From assembly GCF_000209165.1 (NCBI RefSeq), contig NC_009068.1, positions 2,418,001-2,482,000 of the forward strand: a DNA stretch of 64,000 nucleotides, read 5' to 3'. The notes beneath the pieces are model-generated. The model was not told the DNA's origin. It saw only the letters and a program-made list of their open reading frames with translations, and did no database searches. The position numbers and the translations under genes are program-made. The stretch is from Scheffersomyces stipitis CBS 6054. Its lineage: Eukaryota > Ascomycota > Pichiomycetes > Serinales > Debaryomycetaceae. Numbering within the stretch: the first letter of the stretch is position 1; every line of letters starts with the position of its first letter. Of the stretch, positions 30,054 through 40,172 are shown piece after piece.

Positions 30054-30215
30054 TTACAATTGCGGAACCAACATTTCCATCAAAGGTGATTGGATGAACA
30101 ACACACCCAAACCAAAGAGGGTAACATTCAAACCAATGGTGTAGGCTGGAGACTGCTTGAACTTGGCGAAAGCGGACTCTTCCTTAGGAGATGGAGTTGG
30201 AAATCTGCCAGACAT
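30054..30215 (-). CDS. TOM6: Tom6, small subunit of the mitochondrial outer-membrane translocase
   Basis: A 53-residue tail-anchored protein. The N-terminal 20 residues are polar and Pro/Ser-rich (MSGRFPTPSPKEESAF). Then come FKQSPAYTIGLN, one hydrophobic helix (about 25-42) and the C-terminus IQSPLMEMLVPQL. S. cerevisiae Tom6 has the same pattern FKESPLYTIALN...IQSPLMDMLAPQL, a very distinctive match. Tom6 stabilises Tom40-Tom22 association in the TOM complex. The gene diverges from RNA1 over about 225 bp. Only the sequence match identifies it, but over the conserved C-terminal half this is convincing. Confidence 0.92.
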   Translation of the reverse strand: MSGRFPTPSPKEESAFAKFKQSPAYTIGLNVTLFGLGVLFIQSPLMEMLVPQL

Positions 30216-30440
30216 ATTTGATTAGGTATATTAGTGATGAAAGGAAGAAGAAAGCGAATTCGATCAGCTAGTTCTCATTTCTGAGATGATTGTTAAAGTC
30301 GATTTCAATGTTGAAAAATTTTTGGTGAGAGTGCGGTCACATGATACAGCACGTGAAATGCAAAATAAACCTTCTCGATATAATTTTAACCATGAAGTCT
30401 TGATTTGATATAGGTAAGTTCTCCTTTCATATACAATAAC
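30216..30440. promoter_or_regulatory. Shared TOM6/RNA1 promoter
   Basis: A bidirectional gap with an RRPE-like TGAAAAATTTTT at 30312-30323 and CACGTGA at 30350-30356. A three-codon upstream ORF (ATG at 30392, stop TGA at 30401-30403) precedes the RNA1 start by about 38 bp. Confidence 0.5.
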
Positions 30441-31685
30441 ATGATTCTGACTGTGGTTGATTTAGGTATCGCTGAAGAAAACACTTTCTCTCTTGCGGGA
30501 AAAGCCCACAAGTTTGACTCCGAGTCGGACATCGAGCCTATTTTGGCTCAGCTTAAGGAAGCTAAGAATGTGAAAAAGATTGACTTTTCAGGAAACACTA
30601 TTGGTATTGAAGCATCCAAGAGTTTGAGCGAAGCCATTTTGGTTCATAAGGATACCATTGTAGAAGTCAACTTCTCTGACTTATACACAGGTAGATTGAA
30701 TACTGAGATTCCTCAATCTTTGGGATACTTATTGCCTAGTTTGTTGAAGTTACCAAACTTGACCTACATCAACTTGAGTGACAATGCCTTTGGATTACAG
30801 ACAATTGACCCCATAGAAGACTACTTGGCCAAGGCAGTTTCTATCGAGCATTTGATCTTGTCCAACAACGGTATGGGGCCATTTGCTGGAGCTAGAATCG
30901 GTGGATCTTTGTTCAAGTTAGCCAGAGCCAAGAAGGCAGCTGGCAAGCCATCGTTGAAGACGTTTGTTTGTGGTAGAAACAGATTAGAAAACGGCTCCAT
31001 CAACTATTTGGCTGTTGGCTTGAGAAACCATGCTGATTTGAAAATTGTTAGTTTGTACCAAAACGGCATTAGACCCGCTGGTATTTCTAAGTTGGTGGAA
31101 AAGTCTTTAGCATTGATCAAGAATTTGGAAGTTGTTGATTTGGAAGACAACACCATTACTCCTACAGGTGCAGCCAAGATTGCCGAGTCACTTGCAAACT
31201 GGGAAAACTTAGTAGAGTTGAATCTTAACGATTCCTTGTTGAAGAACGAAGGTTTCACCAAGATTGCTGAAGCATTCAAGACCGGAGCTTCCAAGAAAGA
31301 CTTGACTTTCTTGAAGTTGGTTTACAATGAATTGAAAGCTGATTCGTTGAAGGCGTTGGTTGATATTGTAGACAAGAAATTGCCCAACTTGAAGAAGTTA
31401 GAGTTGAATGGTAACATCTTCGACGAAGAAGACGAATTTGTTGTCAAGATAAACGATATCTTTGAAGACAGAGGATTTGGTGAGTTGGACGAATTGGACG
31501 AGCTTGAAGAATTGGACAGCGATGAAGAAGACGAAGAAGAAGATGAAGATGAAGAAGAAGACACCTTAGAAGAAGACTTAGATTTGGAAGAGTTAGAAAA
31601 GGACTTGGCCGGTTTGGAGATCGAAGACACTGATGTTTCGGTTGACAAGCTTGCTGAAGAATTGGCAGGAGCTCACCTCAAATAG
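30441..31685 (+). CDS. RNA1: Ran GTPase-activating protein
   Basis: A 414-residue leucine-rich-repeat protein. Rna1 stimulates GTP hydrolysis on Gsp1/Ran in the cytoplasm and so drives directional nuclear transport. The N-terminus ENTFSLAGKAHKF...KIDFSGNTIGIEASKSLSEAI matches RanGAP. About eleven LRRs of the ribonuclease-inhibitor type follow (for example LTYINLSDNAFG, IEHLILSNNGMGPFAGARIG, LEVVDLEDNTITPTGAAKIAES). The catalytic arginine of RanGAPs should lie in the LSNNGMGPFAGARIG region. The C-terminus is a long acidic tail (Asp/Glu-rich from about residue 340 to 395), as in the yeast and human proteins. The length is close to S. cerevisiae Rna1 (407). The start is the ATG that gives a family-length N-terminus. 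Confidence 0.95.
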   Translation: MILTVVDLGIAEENTFSLAGKAHKFDSESDIEPILAQLKEAKNVKKIDFSGNTIGIEASKSLSEAILVHKDTIVEVNFSDLYTGRLNTEIPQSLGYLLPSLLKLPNLTYINLSDNAFGLQTIDPIEDYLAKAVSIEHLILSNNGMGPFAGARIGGSLFKLARAKKAAGKPSLKTFVCGRNRLENGSINYLAVGLRNHADLKIVSLYQNGIRPAGISKLVEKSLALIKNLEVVDLEDNTITPTGAAKIAESLANWENLVELNLNDSLLKNEGFTKIAEAFKTGASKKDLTFLKLVYNELKADSLKALVDIVDKKLPNLKKLELNGNIFDEEDEFVVKINDIFEDRGFGELDELDELEELDSDEEDEEEDEDEEEDTLEEDLDLEELEKDLAGLEIEDTDVSVDKLAEELAGAHLK

Positions 31686-31961
31686 ATATATAGAGTAATA
31701 ATGAATTAAGACTGAAGCAGATGTATAAAGCATGAAGATCAACAAAAAAAGAAAAGGTTCTGGTGATCGTACTAATTGGTATACCAATACTAGACAATAC
31801 TGTACTCCTCAAAGTTTACTGTCCATAGATATTCTTTTAGATTCAATTTTCAGAATAACCCCAATAAAAAAATTGACAAACGCGACTATTGAAACCGATT
31901 GTCCTTCTCCAAATTTTTACAATATTCAATTGGGCTTTCCATAGATACTGAGACTTAGCGA

Positions 31962-34900
31962 ATGTCGAGTCTCTTCAAGCTCTCGATCAAGGGTATCCGG
32001 TCGTTTGAGCCAGAAAATGAAGAAACCATCCAATTTGGATTTCCTCTTACATTGATCTGTGGCCAGAACGGTTGCGGTAAAACAACAATTATAGAATGTC
32101 TCAAGTATGTCACCACAGGAGATCTTCCACCTAATTCCAAGGGTGGGGCGTTTGTCAACGACCCTAGTATTTCTGGTAGACCTGTTGTGACTGGTCAGAT
32201 CAAGTTAGCTTTTAGAAATGCCAATGGAAAATCTATGATAGCTACTAGAACTGTACAATTGACAAGGAAACAGACTAGAGGTGCTTTTACCAATACGTTC
32301 AAGACTTTGGAAGGACAATTGGCCACTATAGATAAAGGAAATAAAGTAAGTATTTCAACAAAAAATTCGGAACTAGATGCCCAGACTCCGATCTTTTTGG
32401 GTGCTTCTCCTGCTATCCTAGACTACGTGCTCTTTTGTCACCAAGATGAAAGTTTGTGGCCCCTCAGTGAAGCTTCAGTGTTGAAAAAGAGGTTTGATGA
32501 TATATTTGAAGCTTCCAAGTTCACCAAAGTTCTTGACAACCTCAAAACTATCAAGAAGGACATGAGTACAGACATAAAGCTAATTGAACAGAGTGTAAAG
32601 CACCTCAATATCGACAAGACGAGAGCAAAGAAAATTGAAGACAAGGTTCTACAAATGAATGCTTCTGTAGAGAGTTATACTGAACAAATTGGAGATATAA
32701 ATTTGAAAATAGAAGCGAAAGAAAAGGAAGCGGAGGATCTTTTTGCATCTAACCAGGAATTTCAAAAAACTTTGAGTACATATGAGTCGCTAAAGATCCA
32801 AAAGAGAGGCGTAGAAGAACAAATAGGGAGAATGAAAGATAACATAGATTATATCGATGAGGCAACTGACGAAGAGTTACTTAGCATGGTGGATAGCTTC
32901 AACGACAAGGCTAAGGAACTAGAAGCTAACTTGAACGAATTACAAGTTGCTTGTGAAAGTTATGCAGACAGCATGAAAGAAAAACAGACAGAATTGAACG
33001 ACTTGATTAGATTAGATGGTACTCTCAAAGCAAGGGAAGATGAGTATAACCAAAATATGAACAAAATGGCTTCTTTGATCTCTGATAATGCCTCTGATGA
33101 CAGCTTTCAAAGCTCCAGTTACAATTCCAAGGAGATCGCACGCTTCAAATCTGCCTTGGAAGTCAAAAATAGACAACTAGAAGCAGATTTAAGGTTAACA
33201 TCAACACTGTTTAAGAATTCGGAGGCCGACAAACAACAACTGATACAGTCGTTGCAAGATTCTATCACTAGAGAAGAACAACTCAAGGAATATAGTAACA
33301 ATGATATTCAGTCAACAAAACAAAAATTGTCGACGTTTAAAAAGAAGATCGAGATTTCTAACAGTGATGAAAGTGAACTAAAGTTAAAGGAAGAAGAACT
33401 ACAGTCCACCTTGGCAGCATTGGATGACAAAAAGAAGAAGAATGAAGTTAAAACCTTGGATTCAAAGATTGAAGAAAAGAATGAGTTGTTATCCAAGTTG
33501 GAATTTGAAGTAGATGAATTGTCAAAGAAAATAACGACAAGTAACAAACAGTCAGAGATCAAAACCAGATTGAACATGTTAAAAGAATCTCTAACGACAA
33601 AGACGAAATATCTTGAAGATGTCTTGACAGCTACCAAGCCATCATTTAAGAAGGCAGTTGGGACAGACTTGGATCCTCAGTCTTGTGAGGCTGCCTTTGA
33701 AGATGCTGCAGAGAAAGTCAGAATGGAGTTTGAAACTCAACAGTCTAAAGTTGCTATCATCTCTAGAGAAGCAGATTCGACAATTGCTCTTGTCAAGTCG
33801 ATAAACACTTCGAAAGAAGATATAATACAGAAAATCTCTGCTCTTAAGAATGAGATTCTTGCTGTTATTGATGAAAGTGAAATTGACCTGTATGAAAGTG
33901 TAGTGGAGGATTTGGAAGATAGTTATAGAAATGTTCTAGAAGATGTCAATACTTCGGAAGTCACAAGACAATTCAATATTACCGCAATATCTATTGCTGA
34001 GAAAGAACAGCATTGTTTATTGTGTAAGAGAACATTTGACTCTAGGGGATTGCAGAAATTTATTGACGAGCTCCAGCACAGTGTCAAGAAGGAAAAGATC
34101 AAGGAAACTGAAGACCAAGCTCAAGAGATCAAGAAAGAATTGGAATCTGTGAAATCTATAAATTCTCAAGTCTTATCTTATAGAGATTCTATAAAGAGTT
34201 CCGTTGAAATTATCAAAAGACTAGATGACTTGAACGCGACTTATGAAGAGCAGAAATTCGATCTTGATGCGCATGAAGAATTGCTAGAAGAGTCGCGTAA
34301 TAAGAAAGATGAGGTTCTTATGTTGCGAAAATCATTAGGCGAAATTGTGAGACTTAACGGTGAAATTCTAGAATTGCAAAATCAAGTCAAGGAAGTACTG
34401 GAAGAAATTGATGGACTTGGTTCAGTTGTGCTTTCCATTTCCGAGTTACAGAAATTACAACAACTGAAGTCTTTACAAATCAAGTCTATTAGGTTGGAGG
34501 TAACGGATGATACAGAAGCCAAACACGACATTCAACGAGAAATTCAGAGACTTGAAAACAAAGTTAAGGACACTCGATTGGCAATTAGCAATTTGGAGAA
34601 ATCTTTAGCCGACATCAACAACATCAAGAATAGCATAAGCGAACTTGAAGAAAAAATACTTCTGTTGGGGACAACTCTTTCGAATACAAAAGAGAGGTTG
34701 ACAGAACTATATGAGAACAGAGATAAGCTTTCGAGTGAATTTGCTAATACAAAAGAAACGAACAGGAATGTATTAGATTCAAAGCAGAAGGCTCTAAATG
34801 ACAGCAACGAAATTGTGAGAGTGATCACTCAACTATCTGCAGCAATCAAGGATTATGAAACTCATGACATCAATAAGCTCAGGGAAAATTTATCTGAGCA

Positions 34901-35882
34901 AGAGAGAGTCAGGAAGGTGATGGAGGCACTAGAAGACAAAATGAAGGCTGTTCGTGATGAAATCAAGAATCTTGAGTCACAGATGATGAATTTCAAAGAT
35001 TCTAAACATCATTATATTGCCAATTTAGACTACAGAGCGCAGTTGCGTAAATTAGAAGAGATAGATAATGAAATTGAGGCTTTGGATATTGAAAACGCGC
35101 AGGCTCGAAAGGAAGAGTATCAAGAGAGGTCCAGAAGCTTAAGGCAAGAGATAACCAACCTAACTTCAGAGCATGCGGGAAAGATCGGAGAAGTTAAGCA
35201 GATCAAGGATCAAGTTAAAGGATTGCAGAAAGAGCTTGAAACAGATTTCAAGAATGTAAATGAAATATACCGTGCCGAATGGATAAAGCTTCAAACGAAT
35301 ATGTTCATTTCTAATGATATTCAGACGTATTCAAAAGCTCTTGACAATGCTATTATGAAATATCATAGCATCAAGATGGAAGATATCAATAGGATATTGG
35401 GTGAATTGTGGTCACAAACTTACAAAGGTTCGGACATATCTACTATTGCAATCAAGAGTGATGTCAATCTACAATCCAAGGGTAACAGATCATATAATTA
35501 TAGAGTTGTTATGTACAAGAATAGCAATGAGTTGGATATGCGTGGTCGTTGTTCTGCTGGGCAGAAGGTTCTTGCCAGTATCTTAATTAGATTGGCGCTT
35601 GCTGAGTGCTTTGGGGTCAACTGTGGAATCATCGCACTTGATGAGCCAACCACAAATTTGGATCATGAAAATTCCGAGGCTTTAGCTGAAGCACTTAATA
35701 ATATTATCGAATACAGAAAAGCGCAGAGAAACTTCCAATTAATTGTCATTACACATGATGAAAACTTCTTGACTCATATAAATGGTGGCAAATTCACAGA
35801 CCATTTCTATCGCGTTCAAAGAGATGAACAGCAAAATTCTCGGATTTTCAGATTACCAATCAGCAAGATTCAAGAAGATTAA
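31962..35882 (+). CDS. RAD50: Rad50, SMC-like ATPase of the MRX DNA repair complex
   Basis: A 1,306-residue protein. With Mre11 and Xrs2 it tethers and processes DNA double-strand ends and acts at telomeres and in checkpoint signalling. The N-terminal ATPase lobe has Walker A GQNGCGKT (34-41) and the Q-loop region FCHQDESLWPLSE. Two very long coiled-coil arms (about 185-680 and 700-1080) surround the zinc hook CLLC at 685-688. The C-terminal lobe has the ABC signature CSAGQKVLASILIRLALAE (about 1197) and Walker B IIALDEPTTNLD (Asp1227, Glu1228). The length agrees with S. cerevisiae Rad50 (1,312). Convergent with the acyltransferase gene, with only 30 bp between the stops. Confidence 0.98.
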   Translation: MSSLFKLSIKGIRSFEPENEETIQFGFPLTLICGQNGCGKTTIIECLKYVTTGDLPPNSKGGAFVNDPSISGRPVVTGQIKLAFRNANGKSMIATRTVQLTRKQTRGAFTNTFKTLEGQLATIDKGNKVSISTKNSELDAQTPIFLGASPAILDYVLFCHQDESLWPLSEASVLKKRFDDIFEASKFTKVLDNLKTIKKDMSTDIKLIEQSVKHLNIDKTRAKKIEDKVLQMNASVESYTEQIGDINLKIEAKEKEAEDLFASNQEFQKTLSTYESLKIQKRGVEEQIGRMKDNIDYIDEATDEELLSMVDSFNDKAKELEANLNELQVACESYADSMKEKQTELNDLIRLDGTLKAREDEYNQNMNKMASLISDNASDDSFQSSSYNSKEIARFKSALEVKNRQLEADLRLTSTLFKNSEADKQQLIQSLQDSITREEQLKEYSNNDIQSTKQKLSTFKKKIEISNSDESELKLKEEELQSTLAALDDKKKKNEVKTLDSKIEEKNELLSKLEFEVDELSKKITTSNKQSEIKTRLNMLKESLTTKTKYLEDVLTATKPSFKKAVGTDLDPQSCEAAFEDAAEKVRMEFETQQSKVAIISREADSTIALVKSINTSKEDIIQKISALKNEILAVIDESEIDLYESVVEDLEDSYRNVLEDVNTSEVTRQFNITAISIAEKEQHCLLCKRTFDSRGLQKFIDELQHSVKKEKIKETEDQAQEIKKELESVKSINSQVLSYRDSIKSSVEIIKRLDDLNATYEEQKFDLDAHEELLEESRNKKDEVLMLRKSLGEIVRLNGEILELQNQVKEVLEEIDGLGSVVLSISELQKLQQLKSLQIKSIRLEVTDDTEAKHDIQREIQRLENKVKDTRLAISNLEKSLADINNIKNSISELEEKILLLGTTLSNTKERLTELYENRDKLSSEFANTKETNRNVLDSKQKALNDSNEIVRVITQLSAAIKDYETHDINKLRENLSEQERVRKVMEALEDKMKAVRDEIKNLESQMMNFKDSKHHYIANLDYRAQLRKLEEIDNEIEALDIENAQARKEEYQERSRSLRQEITNLTSEHAGKIGEVKQIKDQVKGLQKELETDFKNVNEIYRAEWIKLQTNMFISNDIQTYSKALDNAIMKYHSIKMEDINRILGELWSQTYKGSDISTIAIKSDVNLQSKGNRSYNYRVVMYKNSNELDMRGRCSAGQKVLASILIRLALAECFGVNCGIIALDEPTTNLDHENSEALAEALNNIIEYRKAQRNFQLIVITHDENFLTHINGGKFTDHFYRVQRDEQQNSRIFRLPISKIQED

Positions 35883-35912
35883 CTTCAAAAAATATAGGCA
35901 TTCACGGATACT

Positions 35913-37004
35913 TCAGTTCAGTTGTAGATCTTGGTTAGATATTTGGGGACTATTCATTGTAATTACAGCCAGTGTTGCTTCTGAAGATTTCTTGGTACTT
36001 TCCTGGAGTTGACTGAGAAGTTCGTCTTTACTTCTCCATACGTGTTCAAGATACCGCTCTAACTTCATTCTTTTAATTGGAATCCTAGATATTGGTTTTG
36101 TCAGGATATTAATTGTGACGGTGATTTGTGATTCACTTGCAAAAATTTCCATAAGTGTGGGAGTATATATCTTTGAGTCGTCTTCACGTATTTCAGACAG
36201 TTGGTACGCAATAGTAATGTCTAGTAATTCGTTGAATCTGTAGGTGGATGCCGATTTAATTGCGTGAACAGCATTAAAAAAACCTGAAAATCGTGGATAG
36301 AGCAAATTCGAAAGTATAGGTAGAAAGTATTTTTCACTTTGGATCTTTTGCAAATAAGCATTTTCCTGTGACCAAATATTCACTTCAGGGAAGAGTACTA
36401 TCCACTGTGGAAACTTGCTGGACATAGTTTTCTCGAACACTGAACAGATAAGATCGTCTTCAAGTTCCCAGTTCTCGTCACACTTGGCAAAGTTTAAAAG
36501 AAGCCTGATGTTTGGAACTTTCCATAGGAGAAACCATGAAAAAAAATTGATTTCAGGAAGGGTAAGGTTATTCTGTTGGCTCAGTGCTTCCTTCGTAGAT
36601 TTTGCATTATTGGTGTGTCTCGCAAGATAAGCTATTACAATATGGTCGGCAAGCGAGCGATGATTGCAAATCAACAAGGCACTATCGGAGTCAATATCTT
36701 CTCCTGTGACGTTTATTTGTACATTGTTTTGTTTCTAATTTGTTAGTTATAAACTTTGTACCAATCAAAATTGATAACATACCATGAAATAAATGCAAAG
36801 TTGCCAGAACAGAACTGAAGCTATGCGTTTGATGTTTCTGGAAGTGTCAGGAACCAGAAAAGCCAAAAAGTAACAGAATACGTGGATGAAATGATACAAT
36901 ATTATTGCCTTTACGAGAATATACATGATTGCAAATCCACGAATTCTTGTTAAGAATCTCAGATTATGTTGGGGGACTATTCCCAAATGGTTCAACAATT
37001 CCAT
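35913..37004 (-). CDS. Lysophospholipid acyltransferase family protein (Cst26/Mum3-like), two exons
   Basis: Exon 1 is 36783-37004 (74 codons) and exon 2 is 35913-36734, joined in frame across a 48-nt intron; the product is 347 residues. The donor is GTATGT, the branch sequence AACTAAC and the acceptor TTAG. Residues 98-104 read NHRSLAD, the NHx4D acyltransferase motif (His99, Asp104), and LFPEVN near 195 replaces the usual FPEG. A hydrophobic segment near 30-52 and another around 60-74 would anchor it in the membrane. The closest recognisable yeast relatives are the Cst26/YDR018C/Mum3 group, which acylates lysophospholipids or acts in spore-wall formation; I cannot decide between them. Without splicing exon 1 would stop after five intron codons. 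Confidence 0.8.
36735..36782 (-). other. 48-nt spliceosomal intron in acyltransferase gene
   Basis: GTATGT at 36782-36777, AACTAAC with its branch A 8 nt before the end, and AG at 36736-36735. Removing it fuses two frames at a codon boundary (FM|KQNN). Confidence 0.85.
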
Positions 37005-37339
37005 ATTTACTCTATGTCGTAGTTGAAACTGATATTGTAGCCTGGTTTGTATTTCGAGGCACTCAAGGCAATTAGAGACAGTAATTCCAAGAAAGCAAAG
37101 TGGATTAATTATACTAATAGTGAGAATTCTATCAAAGACAATTAGATATTATGGCGGTTAGCAGTTGCAAAAAGTACACTATTTCTTGTGGAACGTGTGC
37201 GGCTCACATCACTTTTCTGTGCGGCTCAAATTTTTTTATTTTGCAGATGCTCTGACAGATGAGAAGGCTTCTAGATGTAGATATTGAATTTTCTTCTCTT
37301 GTTCAACCATTGCCATTTACCCTTATTTACTAGCCCAAT
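37005..37339. promoter_or_regulatory. Divergent promoter, acyltransferase/MRD1, with PAC box
   Basis: The 335-bp gap holds GATGAG (PAC core) at 37258-37263, 77 bp before the MRD1 ATG, within CAGATGAGAAGG. PAC is the standard ribosome-biogenesis element, consistent with MRD1. Confidence 0.55.
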
Positions 37340-39856
37340 ATGTCTCGTTTGATCGTGAAGGGACTCCCCAAGTATTATACTGAGGATAAGTTGAGGGAAT
37401 TTTTTGGAAAGCAGGGCGATGTCACTGATGTCAAATTGATGAAAAAGAGAAATGGAGAATCAAGAAGATTTGCGTTTGTAGGTTATAAGTCGTTCGAAGA
37501 TGCAGAAAAGGCGGCCTCATTCTTCAACAAGTCGTTTATAGACACTGCCAGAATCGATGTGGAGTTGGCAAAAACCTTTTCTGATCCAAATGTGCCAATG
37601 TCGTTTAAGGATAGAAAGAGACAAAACGAAGAAAGATTGAGAGAACAGGAAGAAAGATTGCTTCAGCAAGAACAACAGCAGAAAAAGCGAAGAAAAAATG
37701 TGAACACCATCGACGACGAAATTGCTGCTGATCCCAAGTTGAGAGAGTTTATGGAAGTTATGAAGCCTTCACATCAAGTCAAGTCATGGGCAAATGATTC
37801 AACAGCTGATGGATCAGGTGCTCCTTCGGCTGCTGCACTTGAAGAAGCCTTGGCTAAGCAAGATAGCGGTATAAAGGAGGAGCTTAGCCAGAAGTATGAA
37901 GTCAAACAGGCACGTGAGGTCGAGAGTGACGACGAATATGATGACTTTGTAGCCAATAGGAAGCACAGTGAAGACGACGAGGAAGAAATGATGAGTTTAG
38001 ACAACTTGAAAAAGCCAGAAGCCGAGGCTGACGTCGAAGAGACTGCTGATATTGCTGCTGATGAAAATGTCTCGGACTTGGACTGGTTGAAGTCGAGGCG
38101 TATCCGTATCAGAGACAACGAAGAAGAAAAAAAGGAAGAATCCGTGGGAGAAGTAGTTGAGGAAACGGCTGAATCTGAAGAACACAGGGCTAGACCTCGG
38201 AGACAGGTAGAAATAGAAGAGTCTTTAGAAGAAGTCACAGCTGCCAAAATTGCAGTTACGGGTCGTTTGTTCATCAGAAACATCTTGTACACCTCCACAG
38301 AAGCAGAGTTCAGAGATCTTTTTGAACAATATGGACCTCTTCAGGAAGTACATATTGCTGTAGATACTCGAACCGGAAAGTCCAAAGGGTTTGTGTATGT
38401 ACAATTTGAAAACAGCTCTGATGCCGTCCAAGCCTACGAAGCCTTGGATAAGCAGATTTTCCAGGGCCGTTTATTGCATATTTTACCGGGAGAGAAGAAA
38501 AAAGACCACCGACTAGACGAGTTTGACATCAAAAACTTGCCGTTGAAGAAACAGCGTGAATTGAAGAAGAAATCGCAAGCTTCGAAGAGTCAATTCAGTT
38601 GGAACTCGCTTTATATGAACACAGATGCTGTATTGGATTCTGTTGCTGCCAAGATGGGAGTTTCCAAGTCTCAGTTGATAGATCCACAAAACTCGTCTTC
38701 TGCTGTTAAGCAAGCATTAGCAGAAGCTCACGTAATCGGCGATGTTAGGAAGTATTTCGAAGACAGAGGTGTAGATTTGACTACTTTTGACAGAAAGGAG
38801 AGGGACGACAAGGTTATTCTTGTCAAGAACTTTCCGTATGGAACCACCATTGAGGAAATTGGTGAGATGTTCACGCAATATGGTTCTTTGAAGAGAATGT
38901 TGATGCCTCCAGCTGGTACGATTGCTATCGTGGAATTCCGTGATGCCCCAGCAGCCAGAGCAGCATTTACCAAATTGGCATACAGAAGATTCAAGAAGAG
39001 TATTATATATCTCGAAAAGGGTCCCAAAGACTTATTCACTCGTGAACCTTCTGTTCATGAAACCGTGGACAAACAAGAGCAGATTGAAAATGCAGTTGAA
39101 GTTAAGGTTACAGCCAGCGATGTCTTAGGAGAATCTTCCAAGAATGAACAAGAACAAAACGAAATAGAAGGTCCAACAGTTTCGATCTTCGTGAAGAACT
39201 TAAACTTCGCTACTACTGCCTTGCAATTAACTGAACTTTTTAACCCATTGGCAGGTTTTGTAGTTGCTACTATTAAAACCAAACCGGATCCGAAGAATTC
39301 TGGTGGTGTGTTGAGTATGGGATTTGGCTTTGTGGAATTCAGAACTAAAGAACAAGCCAACGCTGCCATTTCGGCCTTGGACGGACACGTGTTGGAAGGA
39401 CACAAGTTGCAATTGAAACTTTCTCATAGACAAGGTGGTTCATCGGCAGGATCCAAGACTAGCAAGTCTGGATCCAACAAAATTATCATCAAGAACTTGC
39501 CATTTGAAGCTACCAGAAAAGATATTTTGGAATTGTTTGGTGCTTTCGGTCAATTGAAGTCTGTGAGAGTGCCAAAGAAATTCGACAAATCTGCCAGAGG
39601 TTTTGCCTTCGTGGAATTCAACTTGTTGAAAGAAGCTGAGAATGCTATGAACCAATTGGAAGGTGTTCACTTGCTCGGTAGAAGATTAGTAATGCAATAC
39701 GCTGAACAAGACTCGGAGTCAGCAGAAGCAGAAATCGAGAAGATGACCAGCAAAGTGAGAAAGCAAGTTGCTACGCAACAATTAGCAGCAATCAGATTGA
39801 CCGGTAAGGGAAAGATCGAGCTTGAAGACAAGAAGGATGAGTTTGATGAACTTTAG
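37340..39856 (+). CDS. MRD1: Mrd1, multi-RRM factor for 18S rRNA processing
   Basis: An 838-residue nucleolar protein with five RRM domains. Mrd1 binds the 35S pre-rRNA and compacts the SSU processome for the A0-A2 cleavages. RRM1 begins at residue 2 (SRLIVKGLPKYYTEDKLREFF). RRM2 is near 305-385 (GRLFIRNILYTST), RRM3 near 490-560 (KVILVKNFPYGTT), RRM4 near 613-695 (VSIFVKNLNFATT) and RRM5 near 714-795 (NKIIIKNLPFEATRKDI). Between RRM1 and RRM2 lies a charged Glu/Lys/Arg-rich linker, typical of Mrd1. The length is close to S. cerevisiae Mrd1 (887). Confidence 0.95.
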   Translation: MSRLIVKGLPKYYTEDKLREFFGKQGDVTDVKLMKKRNGESRRFAFVGYKSFEDAEKAASFFNKSFIDTARIDVELAKTFSDPNVPMSFKDRKRQNEERLREQEERLLQQEQQQKKRRKNVNTIDDEIAADPKLREFMEVMKPSHQVKSWANDSTADGSGAPSAAALEEALAKQDSGIKEELSQKYEVKQAREVESDDEYDDFVANRKHSEDDEEEMMSLDNLKKPEAEADVEETADIAADENVSDLDWLKSRRIRIRDNEEEKKEESVGEVVEETAESEEHRARPRRQVEIEESLEEVTAAKIAVTGRLFIRNILYTSTEAEFRDLFEQYGPLQEVHIAVDTRTGKSKGFVYVQFENSSDAVQAYEALDKQIFQGRLLHILPGEKKKDHRLDEFDIKNLPLKKQRELKKKSQASKSQFSWNSLYMNTDAVLDSVAAKMGVSKSQLIDPQNSSSAVKQALAEAHVIGDVRKYFEDRGVDLTTFDRKERDDKVILVKNFPYGTTIEEIGEMFTQYGSLKRMLMPPAGTIAIVEFRDAPAARAAFTKLAYRRFKKSIIYLEKGPKDLFTREPSVHETVDKQEQIENAVEVKVTASDVLGESSKNEQEQNEIEGPTVSIFVKNLNFATTALQLTELFNPLAGFVVATIKTKPDPKNSGGVLSMGFGFVEFRTKEQANAAISALDGHVLEGHKLQLKLSHRQGGSSAGSKTSKSGSNKIIIKNLPFEATRKDILELFGAFGQLKSVRVPKKFDKSARGFAFVEFNLLKEAENAMNQLEGVHLLGRRLVMQYAEQDSESAEAEIEKMTSKVRKQVATQQLAAIRLTGKGKIELEDKKDEFDEL

Positions 39857-40172
39857 CATTTGCCATAGGCCTGTATAATAGATAGAGTATAACACTTTTA
39901 AGTAAGAACTAGGAATTGTTGTAAGAAGTTATAGGAGCGTCATATAGGATTGTGTTGTGTACAATCGTGGTTTTACAAGAATGGTATCATTCCTCAGTAT
40001 AGAATTACTAGAAAGGATATATTGAATTTTTTCGCAGCCATTATTTACCATTTAATATTATTTGATTTTCTCAGTGCGACTTCCAACTCAAAACGAAAAA
40101 TCTGTACTAACTCAGATCCTTATAAACTACTTTCTTCTATTGAACCGTCAGCTTTTTGCAAACAATTATAAC
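39857..40172. promoter_or_regulatory. PCP1 upstream region
   Basis: 316 bp, AT-rich. The open frame continues upstream of the PCP1 ATG to about 40062 but has no ATG there. No specific regulatory site recognised. Confidence 0.4.

Noticed and set aside
30414..30465. Possible intron before RNA1 (GTAAGT...TTTAG)
   Set aside because: There is no TACTAAC-like branch point, it is only 52 nt, and its removal would delete the ATG that gives the family-length N-terminus.
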